Of a stretch of 64,000 nt of DNA, positions 17,960 through 27,464 are shown piece after piece. A program made the position numbers and the translations under genes. Numbering within the stretch: the first letter of the stretch is position 1; each line of letters begins with the position of its first letter. The notes under the pieces were generated by a model. The model did not search any database. It worked only from the letters and a program-made list of their open reading frames with translations, and had not been told where the DNA came from. Source of the stretch: Alphaproteobacteria bacterium (GTDB taxonomy: Bacteria > Pseudomonadota > Alphaproteobacteria > Rs-D84 > CASDRH01); assembly GCA_025210155.1 (NCBI GenBank), contig JAOASE010000006.1:1-64000 (forward strand), given 5' to 3'.

Positions 17960-17987
17960 ATTTTAATAATTAAAAGCTTAGTGTCAA
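17960..17987 (-). promoter_or_regulatory. Sigma-70 promoter upstream of infA
   Basis: Minus strand TTGACA (17982-17987), 16-nt spacer, TAAAAT (17960-17965). Predicted start near 17953, giving a leader of about 190 nt before infA. Confidence 0.65.
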
Positions 17988-18021
17988 GAATAAAGCTAAA
18001 ACAAAAGGATAGATTAATATT

Positions 18022-19233
18022 ATGACTTATTTGAACTATTTTCAGTTTGATGATGATCCGTTTTTAAATACTGGAGAGCCTAAGTATAAATTTAGAATTA
18101 AAAAACAATGGAAAGTTTTTAAAAAAATCTTAGACATATGTTATGTGGATCATAAAGTATCTTTTGTTTATGGTAAAGAAGGTGTTGGTAAAACCTTTGT
18201 CGCGAATGAACTGAAAAAGATCTTAGAAAAGTCTAAAAGTGTTACTATGTATAATTCTAAATCCTCTAAAAACTTAGAGGAAACAATCAAAAATTCTCTT
18301 AAAAAATCAAACTCTATAGGTAAGAAATTAGTTTTTATAATAGATGAATACGAAGATCTTTTAAAGACTGAGAAAGACTTTTTAGAAAAAAATATTTCGG
18401 ATAAATTTTTAAAGAAAAATAATTTGAACATTGTTATTTTTTCTAAAGAACCTATTGGATATATTTGGGAAAGAGATAAGCTTACAAAAACTAGGTTTAA
18501 AATATCTTCAATGGGAATGTTTGAAGGTTACTCTTATACAAATTATATGATTGAAAAAAGTAAATCTTTAAATAGCTGGAGAAAGAGATTTCCAAAATGG
18601 TTTGTTTTATTAATTTCTGCAATGTCTAACGGAAGAGTTAAGTTTGTTAATAGGCTTGCATCTGAGGCTATTAAAAATGCATATAAAAAGAAGAGACATA
18701 GAGCTTCTGTTCGAGGACTACTAGGATATTTCTCTGAGGATACTAGAATTTTAAGAACAAATCTTTCCGAGAGATTTAAGCAACTATTTATTATAATAAC
18801 ATCATTCTTTTTACTTATAGAAATGCATTCTATTATGAAGGATAAACTTTATAAACAAAAAGTTTTTAATATAACCCAAGAAATAGATAGTGAGTTTAAC
18901 CTTGAAGAAGAAATAAATCAAGAGATTGAAAAGATTGAAAAAATCGAAAAGAAAAAAACTGCTAAAAAATCCCCTGTTAAAAAGATTATTAAGAAAGAGG
19001 TTGTTAAAAGGACTGCTACTAGAAAACAAATCTCTGAAACTAATGGAGATGTATATGTTTTAGTTCAATCCGGCGATAGCTTTGGTAAAATAGCTAAAGA
19101 AATGAAATTGTCTTCGAATAAATTAAAAGAACTTAATGGTCAAATTTCAAATGTTGGAAACATAAGCATAGGTCAAAAAATTTATATAAAGAGAAATTCA
19201 ACAATAGATAAAATCAAAAAAGAAGAAGAGTAA
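18022..19233 (+). CDS. ExeA-like AAA+ ATPase fused through a membrane helix to a LysM domain
   Basis: 403 residues. N-terminal AAA+ (Walker A GKEGVGKT, 51-58; Walker B-like VFIIDEYEDLL near 100-115) resembles the GspA/ExeA cytosolic ATPase. A single hydrophobic helix (about 256-273, IIITSFFLLIEM) follows, then a lysine/glutamate-rich linker (about 290-335) and a C-terminal LysM (VLVQSGDSFGKIAKEM...LKELNGQI...ISIGQKIYIK). ExeA proteins use ATP to open murein for secretion machines; here LysM replaces the usual peptidoglycan-binding domain. It may place a pilus or secretion complex. A terminator follows. Confidence 0.75.
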   Translation: MTYLNYFQFDDDPFLNTGEPKYKFRIKKQWKVFKKILDICYVDHKVSFVYGKEGVGKTFVANELKKILEKSKSVTMYNSKSSKNLEETIKNSLKKSNSIGKKLVFIIDEYEDLLKTEKDFLEKNISDKFLKKNNLNIVIFSKEPIGYIWERDKLTKTRFKISSMGMFEGYSYTNYMIEKSKSLNSWRKRFPKWFVLLISAMSNGRVKFVNRLASEAIKNAYKKKRHRASVRGLLGYFSEDTRILRTNLSERFKQLFIIITSFFLLIEMHSIMKDKLYKQKVFNITQEIDSEFNLEEEINQEIEKIEKIEKKKTAKKSPVKKIIKKEVVKRTATRKQISETNGDVYVLVQSGDSFGKIAKEMKLSSNKLKELNGQISNVGNISIGQKIYIKRNSTIDKIKKEEE

Positions 19234-19250
19234 AAACTCTTCTTTTTTTA
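19224..19250. terminator. Bidirectional terminator between the AAA+/LysM gene and rluD
   Basis: AGAAGAGT pairs with ACTCTTCT around AAAA, followed by seven T; the minus strand also reads into a T-rich tract. Confidence 0.8.
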
Positions 19251-20234
19251 TAGTGAGAATTCATCTAAGAAATCTATTAAATCCTGCATATGATCTGGCG
19301 TTGGAGCCTTAAACTTCATTCTTTTTCCAGTAGTTGGATGAGTAAATTCTAATTTATAAGCATGAAGCATTTGACCATCTAAAGCTTTTAGGTAATCCTG
19401 AACTTCTTTATTTTTAACAGTTATTATATTACTCTTTTTACCTTTATAAACAGGGTCTCCAATTAATGGATTTTTCTTGAATTGCATATGAACTCTGATT
19501 TGGTGTGTTCTACCTGTTTCCAGTTTGAATTTCATTAGAGAAATTGGAGGTAAATCTTGATTTTGGAAAACTCCCATTGTTTCATAATTAGTGATAGCTT
19601 TTTTACCAACATCTTTTCCACAAACAGTCATTTGCTGTCTTTTAATTCTATCTCTGTTTATATTTGTTTCCACTCTACCTTCAATAGGATTTGGGATACC
19701 CCAAACAAGAGATTTATATTCTCTATCTATGGAATGATCTGAGAATTGTTTAGTAAGAGATAAATACGCTTCATTTGTTTTAGCAACAACCAGAAGACCT
19801 GAGGTGTCTTTATCTATTCTGTGAACTATTCCTGGACGAGTATTTCCTCCATCACTAGCTAGCTTTCCTTTTGTGTGGTGCAATAAAGCATTAACTAATG
19901 TTCCGGACGTATTGCCAGCTCCAATATGAACCACCATTCCTTGAGGTTTATTTACAACTATAACATCTTCATCTTCATAAACTACATCAACAGGGATATC
20001 CTCTGGCTTAAGAGTTAATTCTTCTTCCTTTGGGATTTCAATACAAATAATATCACCAGTTTTCACTGACAATTTATTTGTTATTTTTTCATTAGATGAT
20101 TTTATTTCTACTAAATTTTCTTTTATTAGATTTTGAACTTTACCTCTAGAAATTTCTAATTTTTCAGCTAGGAATTTATCTAATCTTTGACCATTGCTTT
20201 CTTCTAATACTTCTACTTCTTTTCTATCTGACAA
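19248..20234 (-). CDS. rluD: 23S rRNA pseudouridine synthase RluD
   Basis: 328 residues. N-terminal S4 RNA-binding domain (RLDKFLAEKLEISRGKVQNLIKENLV) and the RluA-family catalytic domain with PGIVHRIDKDTSGLLVVAK; the Asp in HRIDKDTSG is catalytic. Also VVNKPQGMVVH and GRTHQIRVHM. RluD modifies helix 69 of 23S rRNA at the subunit interface. Its start overlaps the end of the upstream zinc-ribbon gene by 11 bp, implying translational coupling. Confidence 0.92.
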   Translation of the reverse strand: MSDRKEVEVLEESNGQRLDKFLAEKLEISRGKVQNLIKENLVEIKSSNEKITNKLSVKTGDIICIEIPKEEELTLKPEDIPVDVVYEDEDVIVVNKPQGMVVHIGAGNTSGTLVNALLHHTKGKLASDGGNTRPGIVHRIDKDTSGLLVVAKTNEAYLSLTKQFSDHSIDREYKSLVWGIPNPIEGRVETNINRDRIKRQQMTVCGKDVGKKAITNYETMGVFQNQDLPPISLMKFKLETGRTHQIRVHMQFKKNPLIGDPVYKGKKSNIITVKNKEVQDYLKALDGQMLHAYKLEFTHPTTGKRMKFKAPTPDHMQDLIDFLDEFSL

Positions 20235-21027
20235 AATTCACCTCTACATACGAATAATCTTTTCCTGAAAGTTCTAACATTATTGAGAATCTTTTATTTT
20301 CTTTTGGTTGAATGATTTTATCACCCATATTTTTAGATATGAAATCTACAACTTGATTATTATCATCAAATGTTTCCAATTTGATTGGAGGGAATTTAAT
20401 TCTAAAATCAGATGTGTTTTCAACTGATCCCTTGATAAGAAGGAACTTTCTATTTCCTTTAGTAACAAGGTTAATAGGTGGAATTAATTTTATGTTAAGA
20501 TGTTTTTTAGCCATGCTAACATCTTTTGTTGTATCTGCTTCTACTATTTCATTATTGCTATTATCAAATGTTGGTGCTTTTTCTCCTATAGAGATTAAAA
20601 GAACTAGAGAAGCTGATATAAGAATTATAAATAATAGGCTTCTTGGCTTAAGTAATGCTTTGAAGATATTTGATAAGAACTCTTGGAATGCAGTTAGTAA
20701 TAAAAGTAGCATTCCGAAAATTGTTTTTTTATCTTTATGAATATCTTTTTCTGAAACAACTTCTTTATGTAACGGAGCTGAATCCATCTCCACTTCGACT
20801 TCATCATCTTCTATAATAATCTTTTCTTCTGAAGAATTTTTTATTTCTGCTTTTTCTTCAACAATATCTTTTACAGGTTCTTCATCTTTTGATAGAAGCA
20901 CAGATGTTTCTTCTTCCCATTCATGATTACAAATAGAGCATGAAAGAGTAGTGGATTTTTCATCCTTATTTATTAATTTTTTTGGTAAATCGAAATCTGT
21001 TCCGCATTTTGGACAATGTATAATCAT
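20224..21027 (-). CDS. MJ0042-type zinc-ribbon / DUF3426 membrane protein
   Basis: 267 residues. The first 40 form a zinc ribbon (CPKCGTDF...CSICNHEW), then an acidic linker (about 48-95), one transmembrane helix (about 133-150, SLLFIILISASLVLLI) and a C-terminal DUF3426 beta-sandwich (LLIKGSVENTSDFRIKFPPIKLETFDDNNQVV). This architecture is common next to ftsE-like genes in alphaproteobacteria; the function is unknown. It is divergent from ftsE with its own promoter. Ends in TAG. Confidence 0.85.
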   Translation of the reverse strand: MIIHCPKCGTDFDLPKKLINKDEKSTTLSCSICNHEWEEETSVLLSKDEEPVKDIVEEKAEIKNSSEEKIIIEDDEVEVEMDSAPLHKEVVSEKDIHKDKKTIFGMLLLLLTAFQEFLSNIFKALLKPRSLLFIILISASLVLLISIGEKAPTFDNSNNEIVEADTTKDVSMAKKHLNIKLIPPINLVTKGNRKFLLIKGSVENTSDFRIKFPPIKLETFDDNNQVVDFISKNMGDKIIQPKENKRFSIMLELSGKDYSYVEVNFVR

Positions 21028-21074
21028 ATCTTGACCCTCACAATTCCTTTTCCACTTTTTCTCTCTCTTATTAA

Positions 21075-21103
21075 ATAATACATTTTTATTGTCTATTTTT
21101 CAA
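21075..21103 (-). promoter_or_regulatory. Promoter of the zinc-ribbon/rluD operon
   Basis: Minus strand TTGAAA (21098-21103), 17-nt spacer, TATTAT (21075-21080), about 48 nt before the ATG. Confidence 0.65.
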
Positions 21104-21130
21104 CTTTTTTTATAAAAAAATAATAAAGTA

Positions 21131-21159
21131 TTGAAAAGAATCCAAAGATTGAATATAAT
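21131..21159 (+). promoter_or_regulatory. Promoter giving a leaderless ftsE mRNA
   Basis: TTGAAA (21131-21136), 17-nt spacer, TATAAT (21154-21159). The ATG at 21167 is 7 nt downstream, where transcription should start, and there is no Shine-Dalgarno sequence. Confidence 0.75.
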
Positions 21160-21166
21160 TTGTTTT

Positions 21167-21856
21167 ATGGAAAATAATGTAGGTAAAAAACAAAATATAA
21201 TAAATCTTCGAAATGTAGGTATGAGATACGGCAATAATCCTGAGGTTTTGTCGGATGTTGACCTTAATATAGACAAGGGAGATTTCTATTTCTTAAAAGG
21301 TCCTTCTGGTTCTGGAAAGACATCTTTATTGAAACTAATATATCTTGATCACAAAGCTGTTAGAGGTGAAGTTAAAATTCTTGGACACAATGTTGACTCT
21401 CTTAGCAGAAATAGTTTAGCCAATATTAGGAAAAGAATTGGCGTAGTTTTCCAAGATTATATGTTATTAAATCACTTAACTGTTTTTGATAATGTAGCCC
21501 TTCCTTTAAGAATTTTGGGTAAATCAGAATCTTATATTCAAAAGCATGTTACTGAGATGTTAAATTGGATTGATATGGGGCAACATATGCAGACTACTCC
21601 TAATGCATTATCTGGAGGACAACAACAAAGAGTTGCCATCGCTAGAGCTGTTATTCATAATCCTGATATACTTATAGCCGACGAACCTACTGGTAGTGTT
21701 GATGATGCTATAGCTTTAAAACTTTTATATTTATTCATTGAATTGAACAAGAGAGGTACTACTGTTATTTTATCTACTCACAACAAACAACTTATGGAAA
21801 AATTTGGATATCCTGTAATTGAACTTAAAAATGGAGGGTTAAAACAACATGTATAA
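21167..21856 (+). CDS. ftsE: Cell division ABC ATPase FtsE
   Basis: 229 residues. Walker A GPSGSGKTS, Q-loop VVFQDYMLLNHLTVFDNVALPL, signature LSGGQQQRVAIARA, Walker B DILIADEPTGSVD, and STHN with the switch His. The NHLTVFDNVALPLRI pattern marks FtsE. With FtsX it controls murein hydrolases at the septum. The open frame reaches TTG 21131, but that codon is the -35 box, so the ATG at 21167 is the start. It overlaps ftsX by 8 bp. Confidence 0.92.
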   Translation: MENNVGKKQNIINLRNVGMRYGNNPEVLSDVDLNIDKGDFYFLKGPSGSGKTSLLKLIYLDHKAVRGEVKILGHNVDSLSRNSLANIRKRIGVVFQDYMLLNHLTVFDNVALPLRILGKSESYIQKHVTEMLNWIDMGQHMQTTPNALSGGQQQRVAIARAVIHNPDILIADEPTGSVDDAIALKLLYLFIELNKRGTTVILSTHNKQLMEKFGYPVIELKNGGLKQHV

Positions 21857-22775
21857 AAAAATCTCTTCATTAAATAAGTTCAAAGATAACTTTTTTGCAG
21901 GAGAAATAGATAATAACTTTATTTCTTTCATAAGTGCATTCATAGTATTTCTTATGATTTTGTTTTCTAGTTTAATATTCTCTATAAATTCTATTTTTGG
22001 GAATTGGCAAGATAACCTTTCAAGAAATTTTACAATACAAGTTCTACCTTATTATAAAACTGTTTCAGGTGAAAATAAAATAAGTAGTAAGGATGTTGAA
22101 AAAAGAACATCATCTCTTATAGATCAGCTTGATAAGTTAAAAGGTATTAAGTCTGTTAAAATACAAAAAAGCGAAGATTCCGTTAAAAATCTAAAAAAAT
22201 TATTAGGCGGAAATTCTGTTAATATAGATAAAGTTCCTTTACCTATAATAGTAAATATAGAAACAAGTGAGTTTATAGATATTTCTACAAAAGATATAGA
22301 AAGAGCTACTAAAAAGATAGATGGGGTTAAGATTTTTGATAATAGATCTTGGGTTAAAGAGTTTGTTGACTTCGCCAGTATCATTAAAAATATATCTTAC
22401 TTTATTATAGCTACGTTGCTATTAACATCTATTGTTGTTGTCTTCTACTTTACGAAATCATTCCTTAAAACTCAGAGGAAGGTTGTTAAAATAGCCCATA
22501 TAGTTGGTGCCCATGATAATTTCATAGCAAATGCATTTTCTAACAGAATATTATTTTTAAGTGCTACAGGTGCTATCTTTGGAACTATAGTTTCTATATT
22601 ACTTCTCATTGTTCTTAAATATATGTTTGCTGGAATACAAACTATAACTACTATGGAAGTTTCTATATCTATGTTTGGGTGGTTATGTATACTTTCTATT
22701 CCTTTCGTGGTATCATTCCTATTCCAAAGGGTTGCAAATAGAACTATTTTGCGTTATCTTGTTAGACAAGATTAA
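21849..22775 (+). CDS. ftsX: Cell division permease FtsX
   Basis: 308 residues with four transmembrane helices: one near residues 28-52, a large extracytoplasmic loop (about 55-170), then three helices in the C-terminal half (about 180-205, 230-260, 275-295). The loop contains IKSVKIQKSEDSVKNLKKLLG and DGVKIFDNRSWV, like the murein-hydrolase activator-binding domain of FtsX. Forms a complex with FtsE and is translationally coupled to it by overlapping reading frames. Confidence 0.88.
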   Translation: MYKKISSLNKFKDNFFAGEIDNNFISFISAFIVFLMILFSSLIFSINSIFGNWQDNLSRNFTIQVLPYYKTVSGENKISSKDVEKRTSSLIDQLDKLKGIKSVKIQKSEDSVKNLKKLLGGNSVNIDKVPLPIIVNIETSEFIDISTKDIERATKKIDGVKIFDNRSWVKEFVDFASIIKNISYFIIATLLLTSIVVVFYFTKSFLKTQRKVVKIAHIVGAHDNFIANAFSNRILFLSATGAIFGTIVSILLLIVLKYMFAGIQTITTMEVSISMFGWLCILSIPFVVSFLFQRVANRTILRYLVRQD

Positions 22776-22798
22776 TTTTAACTACTTAAGGACTTTTT

Positions 22799-23434
22799 AT
22801 GAGACATCATAAAAGACATAAATCTAGCTTTATAAAGGATATGTTCAAACTTTTTATGGTTATGATGTTCTTTTATCTTGCTGGCTTTTCTTATTTTGTT
22901 AAATCTATGCCCTTCTCTAGAGATGAATTAAGACCTAGCAATGATTACGATGCTATAATTGTTTTTACGGGAGAAGGTGAAAGAATTGCAGAGGGACTTA
23001 AGCTTTATTATAATAATGTTTCTAAAAATTTATTTATAAGTGGTGTATTTAAAGATTTACCTATTAAATATTTCTTTAAAATGAAAAATGATGAGGCTGA
23101 CTTTGATAAGCTTGATACTATTGGCATAGACTATGATAATTTTGCAAAGAATACTATTGATAATATAGTTTCTACTAAGCTTTATACTAGCACAGAAGGA
23201 TTTAATAAAATTATCCTTATAACATCATTCTATCACATGCCAAGAGTTAAGTTTTTAATGAGTAGATTTGCATCAGATATTGAAGTTGTATATCATCCTG
23301 TATTCCCTAGAAATATATCTAGAAGCATTCTTGATAAAGAATTTTTAGAGATTTCATTGCTTGAATATAACAAAATCTTAACATATATAATATGGGAAAT
23401 TCTTGGCATAGAAAATGAAAACTTGAAAGACTAA
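22799..23434 (+). CDS. DUF218 (YdcF/ElyC/SanA-like) membrane-anchored protein
   Basis: 211 residues with one N-terminal transmembrane helix and a DUF218 domain: YDAIIVFTGEGERIAEGLKLYYNN, LFISGVF, KNTIDNI and ITSFYHMPRVKFLMSR. Proteins of this fold (ElyC, SanA) affect envelope integrity and possibly lipid-carrier supply. The ftsE-ftsX-DUF218-plsC order is widely kept in alphaproteobacteria. AAGGA precedes the ATG. Confidence 0.83.
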   Translation: MRHHKRHKSSFIKDMFKLFMVMMFFYLAGFSYFVKSMPFSRDELRPSNDYDAIIVFTGEGERIAEGLKLYYNNVSKNLFISGVFKDLPIKYFFKMKNDEADFDKLDTIGIDYDNFAKNTIDNIVSTKLYTSTEGFNKIILITSFYHMPRVKFLMSRFASDIEVVYHPVFPRNISRSILDKEFLEISLLEYNKILTYIIWEILGIENENLKD

Positions 23435-23486
23435 TTCTTTTGTTTTAAAATCTCACAAATATTTAATTTAATTTTACGGAGGAAGC

Positions 23487-24191
23487 ATGAACTTCTTAAG
23501 ATCTATATTTTTTAATGTATACTTTTTTATAATAACTACCCTATTCTGCTCTTTGGGATTGGCTTTTATTTGGATGCCTACATCTTTTATTCTTAAAATT
23601 GCATATACTTGGAGTTGGATGACTCAGCTAGGTCTTAGATTATTCCTTAATATAAAGATTAATATAAATGATGAGGCCGGACTAGATAATATGAGAGACG
23701 GAAGCTATATAGTTGCGTCTAAACATCAATCTGCTTTAGAAACTATTATATTCTATACTATTTTTAGAAATCCCATATTTGTTTTAAAGAAAGAGTTAAC
23801 TTATATTCCTATCTTTGGTATTCTTGCTTGGAAAATACATATTTCTGTTGATAGAGGAAATAGAAAGGCTATGAGCGGGATATTAAAACAACTTCCTAGA
23901 GCTATTAAAAGAAAAAGAAAGATTATTATATTTCCTGAAGGCACTAGAAATAAAGTTGGTATGAAAAAAGATAAAATAAAATATAAATCTGGCGTTTATT
24001 ATATTGCTAAAAACAATCCTGACTTAAAAATACTTCCTGTTAACATTAATACTGGTGAGGTATGGGGTAAAAAAGCATTTGTTAAGAAGTCTGGAGCGGT
24101 TAATATAAACATATACAAACCTTTTAAAGCTTCTGATATGAAAAATAAAAAGCTCTTTCTAGAAGAGCTTAAAAATGCTGTTGAAAAATAA
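23487..24191 (+). CDS. plsC: 1-acyl-sn-glycerol-3-phosphate acyltransferase PlsC
   Basis: 234 residues. Acyltransferase box I reads KHQSALET (the HX4E variant of HX4D common in this clade), and box III reads FPEGTR. A hydrophobic N-terminal helix anchors it to the inner membrane. It makes phosphatidic acid from lysophosphatidic acid. A strong GGAGG site lies before the ATG. Last gene of the ftsE operon; it converges on the prepilin-like cluster with only a few bases between them. Confidence 0.9.
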   Translation: MNFLRSIFFNVYFFIITTLFCSLGLAFIWMPTSFILKIAYTWSWMTQLGLRLFLNIKININDEAGLDNMRDGSYIVASKHQSALETIIFYTIFRNPIFVLKKELTYIPIFGILAWKIHISVDRGNRKAMSGILKQLPRAIKRKRKIIIFPEGTRNKVGMKKDKIKYKSGVYYIAKNNPDLKILPVNINTGEVWGKKAFVKKSGAVNINIYKPFKASDMKNKKLFLEELKNAVEK

Positions 24192-24196
24192 TATTA

Positions 24197-25615
24197 TTAC
24201 TGATTATTTACATCAGAGTTCTCTGTTATATATGCATCCATCTTCGTATTGGCAGCTTCTAATGCCTTAAATAACTCTGTAAAAGTAGAATTTTCGGCAA
24301 ATGAAGTTTTATATAAAGTTTTATTTGCTAATCCTTTATCATTAACTGAACCATCTAAATTTTTCAAACTACTAGCCTTGCTTATCACTAGAGAATTAAA
24401 TCTATGATCATCCGTACTAGTATCAAGATAGAAAATTCCTGATGCATCGGTAGTTACCCTTCCGTTTGTATATAATATATCGCCAAATATCATATGAACA
24501 TCTGCATGATTTGCATCGACATTATTTGCCCTAACATAACCTGATATTTCGAATCCATGATTTGGCTGTAGTGTAAGATCTCCTCCTATCATAAATCTTT
24601 CCGTTGTCACACCTTGAGCATATACTACACTGGCAGATGACGATTCTGCTTCTCCATAGAAATATATATCTCCATTTATAACCGGTGTATTTGAACTATC
24701 TAAGGTAAGCACATGGTTATTTAAGTCATCACCATATGCTGGAAAAGTCATGACATCTGTATATAAATTTCTAAATTGAAAACTTTTTAATCCATCGTCT
24801 TTAGATAAAATTAATTCATCTGCTTCTATTGGACTTCGAATATCCATATAATTAGATACTATATATTTTGAACTCATAGCTCTTAAATTTTCTATATTCT
24901 TAAGAGACATAAACATATTTGTTGTCATTTTATTGAAATCTTCTTGGTCTGTATATTTTTTAGCAATGAAATTACCTGCCTTAGTATTACTTGAGAATAA
25001 TATTGCAACGTCATTTTCTGATATATCATCTGTTAGATTAAAACCACTTGGATTCCAATCACTTAAATCAGATTCCCATCCAAACCCCATAATCTTATCT
25101 GCCTCTACATAAGCCCCGTAAGAACCTAATTCCTTTACGATAGCAGATGCTTTTTTACTCTTTATTTGAGCAGAAGGATTTTCTCCTATTATAAGCGCTT
25201 CAATACTTTGAGTACTTTCAGTCGATACCACTCTTAGATATATAGCATAAGATTTGTCTAAAACATTTGTTGATGATGCCTCAAATATACCATGCTTATT
25301 TAAAATTTCTTCTGTCATTATATTTCCGCATTCAGAAGGACCCAAAACAACACTTATATCTGAAAGGCTCACCTTGCAAACATCTTTGCTTGAAGATGAA
25401 ATGTTTTCTAATATGTCTGACTTATACTCGCCAACAAACCCCTCTACTGATTTATATAATTTCAACATATCTTTAACTATTAGAATATTCTCAGATAACT
25501 CTATTTGTTTTTTAGATTGGGCTTGAATGATTGGAAGAATTATAACTAGAACTGTAACCATTAGGATCATTTCTAGTAACATTCCACCTTTTTGATTTCT
25601 TTTTTTATTTTTCAT
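24197..25615 (-). CDS. Large prepilin-like surface protein 3
   Basis: 472 residues. Class III signal RNQKG/GMLLEM (cleavage after the first G; Glu at +5) and one hydrophobic helix (about 12-32). The mature part is Ser/Thr/Asn-rich and beta-like, for example GDLTLQPNHGFEISGYVRAN and SSASVVYAQG. This resembles minor pilins with a large C-terminal adhesive domain, such as PilV of conjugative thin pili, but the similarity is architectural only. Last of three tandem paralogues (27,465 to 24,197 on the minus strand), separated by about 29 bp. The four visible cysteines could pair in the periplasm. Confidence 0.7.
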   Translation of the reverse strand: MKNKKRNQKGGMLLEMILMVTVLVIILPIIQAQSKKQIELSENILIVKDMLKLYKSVEGFVGEYKSDILENISSSSKDVCKVSLSDISVVLGPSECGNIMTEEILNKHGIFEASSTNVLDKSYAIYLRVVSTESTQSIEALIIGENPSAQIKSKKASAIVKELGSYGAYVEADKIMGFGWESDLSDWNPSGFNLTDDISENDVAILFSSNTKAGNFIAKKYTDQEDFNKMTTNMFMSLKNIENLRAMSSKYIVSNYMDIRSPIEADELILSKDDGLKSFQFRNLYTDVMTFPAYGDDLNNHVLTLDSSNTPVINGDIYFYGEAESSSASVVYAQGVTTERFMIGGDLTLQPNHGFEISGYVRANNVDANHADVHMIFGDILYTNGRVTTDASGIFYLDTSTDDHRFNSLVISKASSLKNLDGSVNDKGLANKTLYKTSFAENSTFTELFKALEAANTKMDAYITENSDVNNQ

Positions 25616-25644
25616 AAATTCCTCTTGAGTAAAACTTTAATTAA

Positions 25645-27441
25645 TTAGAAGAAGCTGTAACCGGAACATATAGTTCCTACACTTCCAAAGGTATCTGGGG
25701 ATCCGCAATATTCTGCTAACATACTTCCACAGAAAACAGAATCTGATGAACCTGCTCCAGAAGGATATATATCTGGACAAGTAGCTTCAATATCACTTCT
25801 TCTTCCTCCACTTTTAGAACATATATCGCATATGTAATCTCTAGTCTTTGCAGAGGTATTTCTAAAACTTGTTATAAGATTATTTACTTTATTATTAAAA
25901 TCCTCTCCTTTAACTTGGATAGAATCTGCATTTAAAATACCGTCTAAACCAATAATAACTTGATTAGATCCATATTTTCTAAGACTTGTGGTTCTTATAA
26001 TATTGGCATTAAGAGAATTCGTTGTAAATGTTCCATTAGCTCTAAACTCTGTAGAATTTATATCTGGAGTATTTCCATTTGGTATTAAGTTAGCTATGTA
26101 CAATTCGTTAGCTGAAAATCTTTCAGAAACATTTAGCCTTTCGAATATTCCTATACCTTTCTTATCACTAATCTCTCCGGAACCGACTGAAGATCCTGAC
26201 AAAACTAATTCCTCTACATTTATTGTAGAGCCATTTGATGCTAGAGTTATTTGATCATTACTTTGAATTGAATTTAAGCTAACAGTATACCCACCTGAAG
26301 ATGTAGCATCATCTCCATCATTAATATCTTTATCTAAGTCTAACTCACCTCTAAGAAGAAGATAATCTCTTATGGATAAAATACCGTTTCCATCTCCATT
26401 AAATGATATTTCATTCGCAATATCTATGCTATCTATAAGAGCCTCTTCAGATAAAGATATGCCTTCATTACCTATTGCAGATGCTGCAGAATCATAAACT
26501 ACTTGAGTTATACATTCTCTATCAGCTGAAACTGTATTACCTTGAGCATCTTCTTTTGTATTGCAAATAGATGATTGTGAGTTATCTGTCCACTTTCTAC
26601 ACTTACACAAGTCTTTGCTAATCTCTGCTCCAGCCGGTCTTGATGCCCCACCTACGTAGCTAGCGCCTGACTTACTTATGATTTGATCAACATCTAATTC
26701 TTTAACATGTTTAACGTCATTGAAATTCATATCTATATATGTTTCCATATCATTTTTACTTGTATCTAATCTATTTAGAAAACTGTTGTATTCTTTTATA
26801 ACATTGTTATCTATCACTAAAACTATCTTTGGTTGGTCTGCATTAAATGTTATGTTTGGAAAGTCTGATGTAGGCCTTCTCCAGTAACCAGAAATACTAT
26901 AAATATTGTTATCATCTCCATCATAATAGGCAAAGTTTGCACCCGCCATAGAAGCTATTTTTCTTAAAGCTTCATAAGAAAACACATCATCAGAATTCAT
27001 AAATAATTCCTTATTAATATCTAAGAATGCAGTAACAGATAATCTTTTAGGGCAAGCATCTTCCAATGCAGCCGTACAACCTTCTACCTTTTCATTATGA
27101 TATTTTTCTGAAGTTAAATAATATCTTCTTAAACTAAAATATTTTTGTAATATCGTATCTGTATTACTAGTTAAACCATAATTACTAAGGTTTAAATCAG
27201 ATTCGTTCTTTGCTCCATTACTTGTGGTTTGGAAGCTTTCTTTGTTAACGATAGTATAGTTAATTAAAACATCTTCTAACTCCTTTAATTTTTGAGCTAT
27301 TAAAGTTTGTTTAACTTTTTGAGTTTGACCATCTATCATTGAATATATGAATGGCATAAGAATTAAGAGAGCTCCTATTGCTAGAATTATCTCTAACACA
27401 TTCATACCTTTTTGATTTCTTTTTCTATTGTTAATATTCAT
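25645..27441 (-). CDS. Large prepilin-like surface protein 2
   Basis: 598 residues. Class III signal RNQKG/MNVLEI (Glu at +5) and hydrophobic helix LAIGALLILMPFIYSMI. The body has beta-rich Ser/Asn-rich segments (VELVLSGSSVGSGEIS-like, ANGTFTTNSLNAN). The C-terminal 65 residues hold six cysteines (two in CDIC), and there are further pairs around residues 120-130 and 275-310, so the protein is probably disulphide-stabilised outside the cell. Middle member of the tandem cluster. Function is not known; pilus-tip adhesin is my inference. Confidence 0.7.
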   Translation of the reverse strand: MNINNRKRNQKGMNVLEIILAIGALLILMPFIYSMIDGQTQKVKQTLIAQKLKELEDVLINYTIVNKESFQTTSNGAKNESDLNLSNYGLTSNTDTILQKYFSLRRYYLTSEKYHNEKVEGCTAALEDACPKRLSVTAFLDINKELFMNSDDVFSYEALRKIASMAGANFAYYDGDDNNIYSISGYWRRPTSDFPNITFNADQPKIVLVIDNNVIKEYNSFLNRLDTSKNDMETYIDMNFNDVKHVKELDVDQIISKSGASYVGGASRPAGAEISKDLCKCRKWTDNSQSSICNTKEDAQGNTVSADRECITQVVYDSAASAIGNEGISLSEEALIDSIDIANEISFNGDGNGILSIRDYLLLRGELDLDKDINDGDDATSSGGYTVSLNSIQSNDQITLASNGSTINVEELVLSGSSVGSGEISDKKGIGIFERLNVSERFSANELYIANLIPNGNTPDINSTEFRANGTFTTNSLNANIIRTTSLRKYGSNQVIIGLDGILNADSIQVKGEDFNNKVNNLITSFRNTSAKTRDYICDICSKSGGRRSDIEATCPDIYPSGAGSSDSVFCGSMLAEYCGSPDTFGSVGTICSGYSFF

Positions 27442-27464
27442 AATATATCTATCCTATAAATTAT

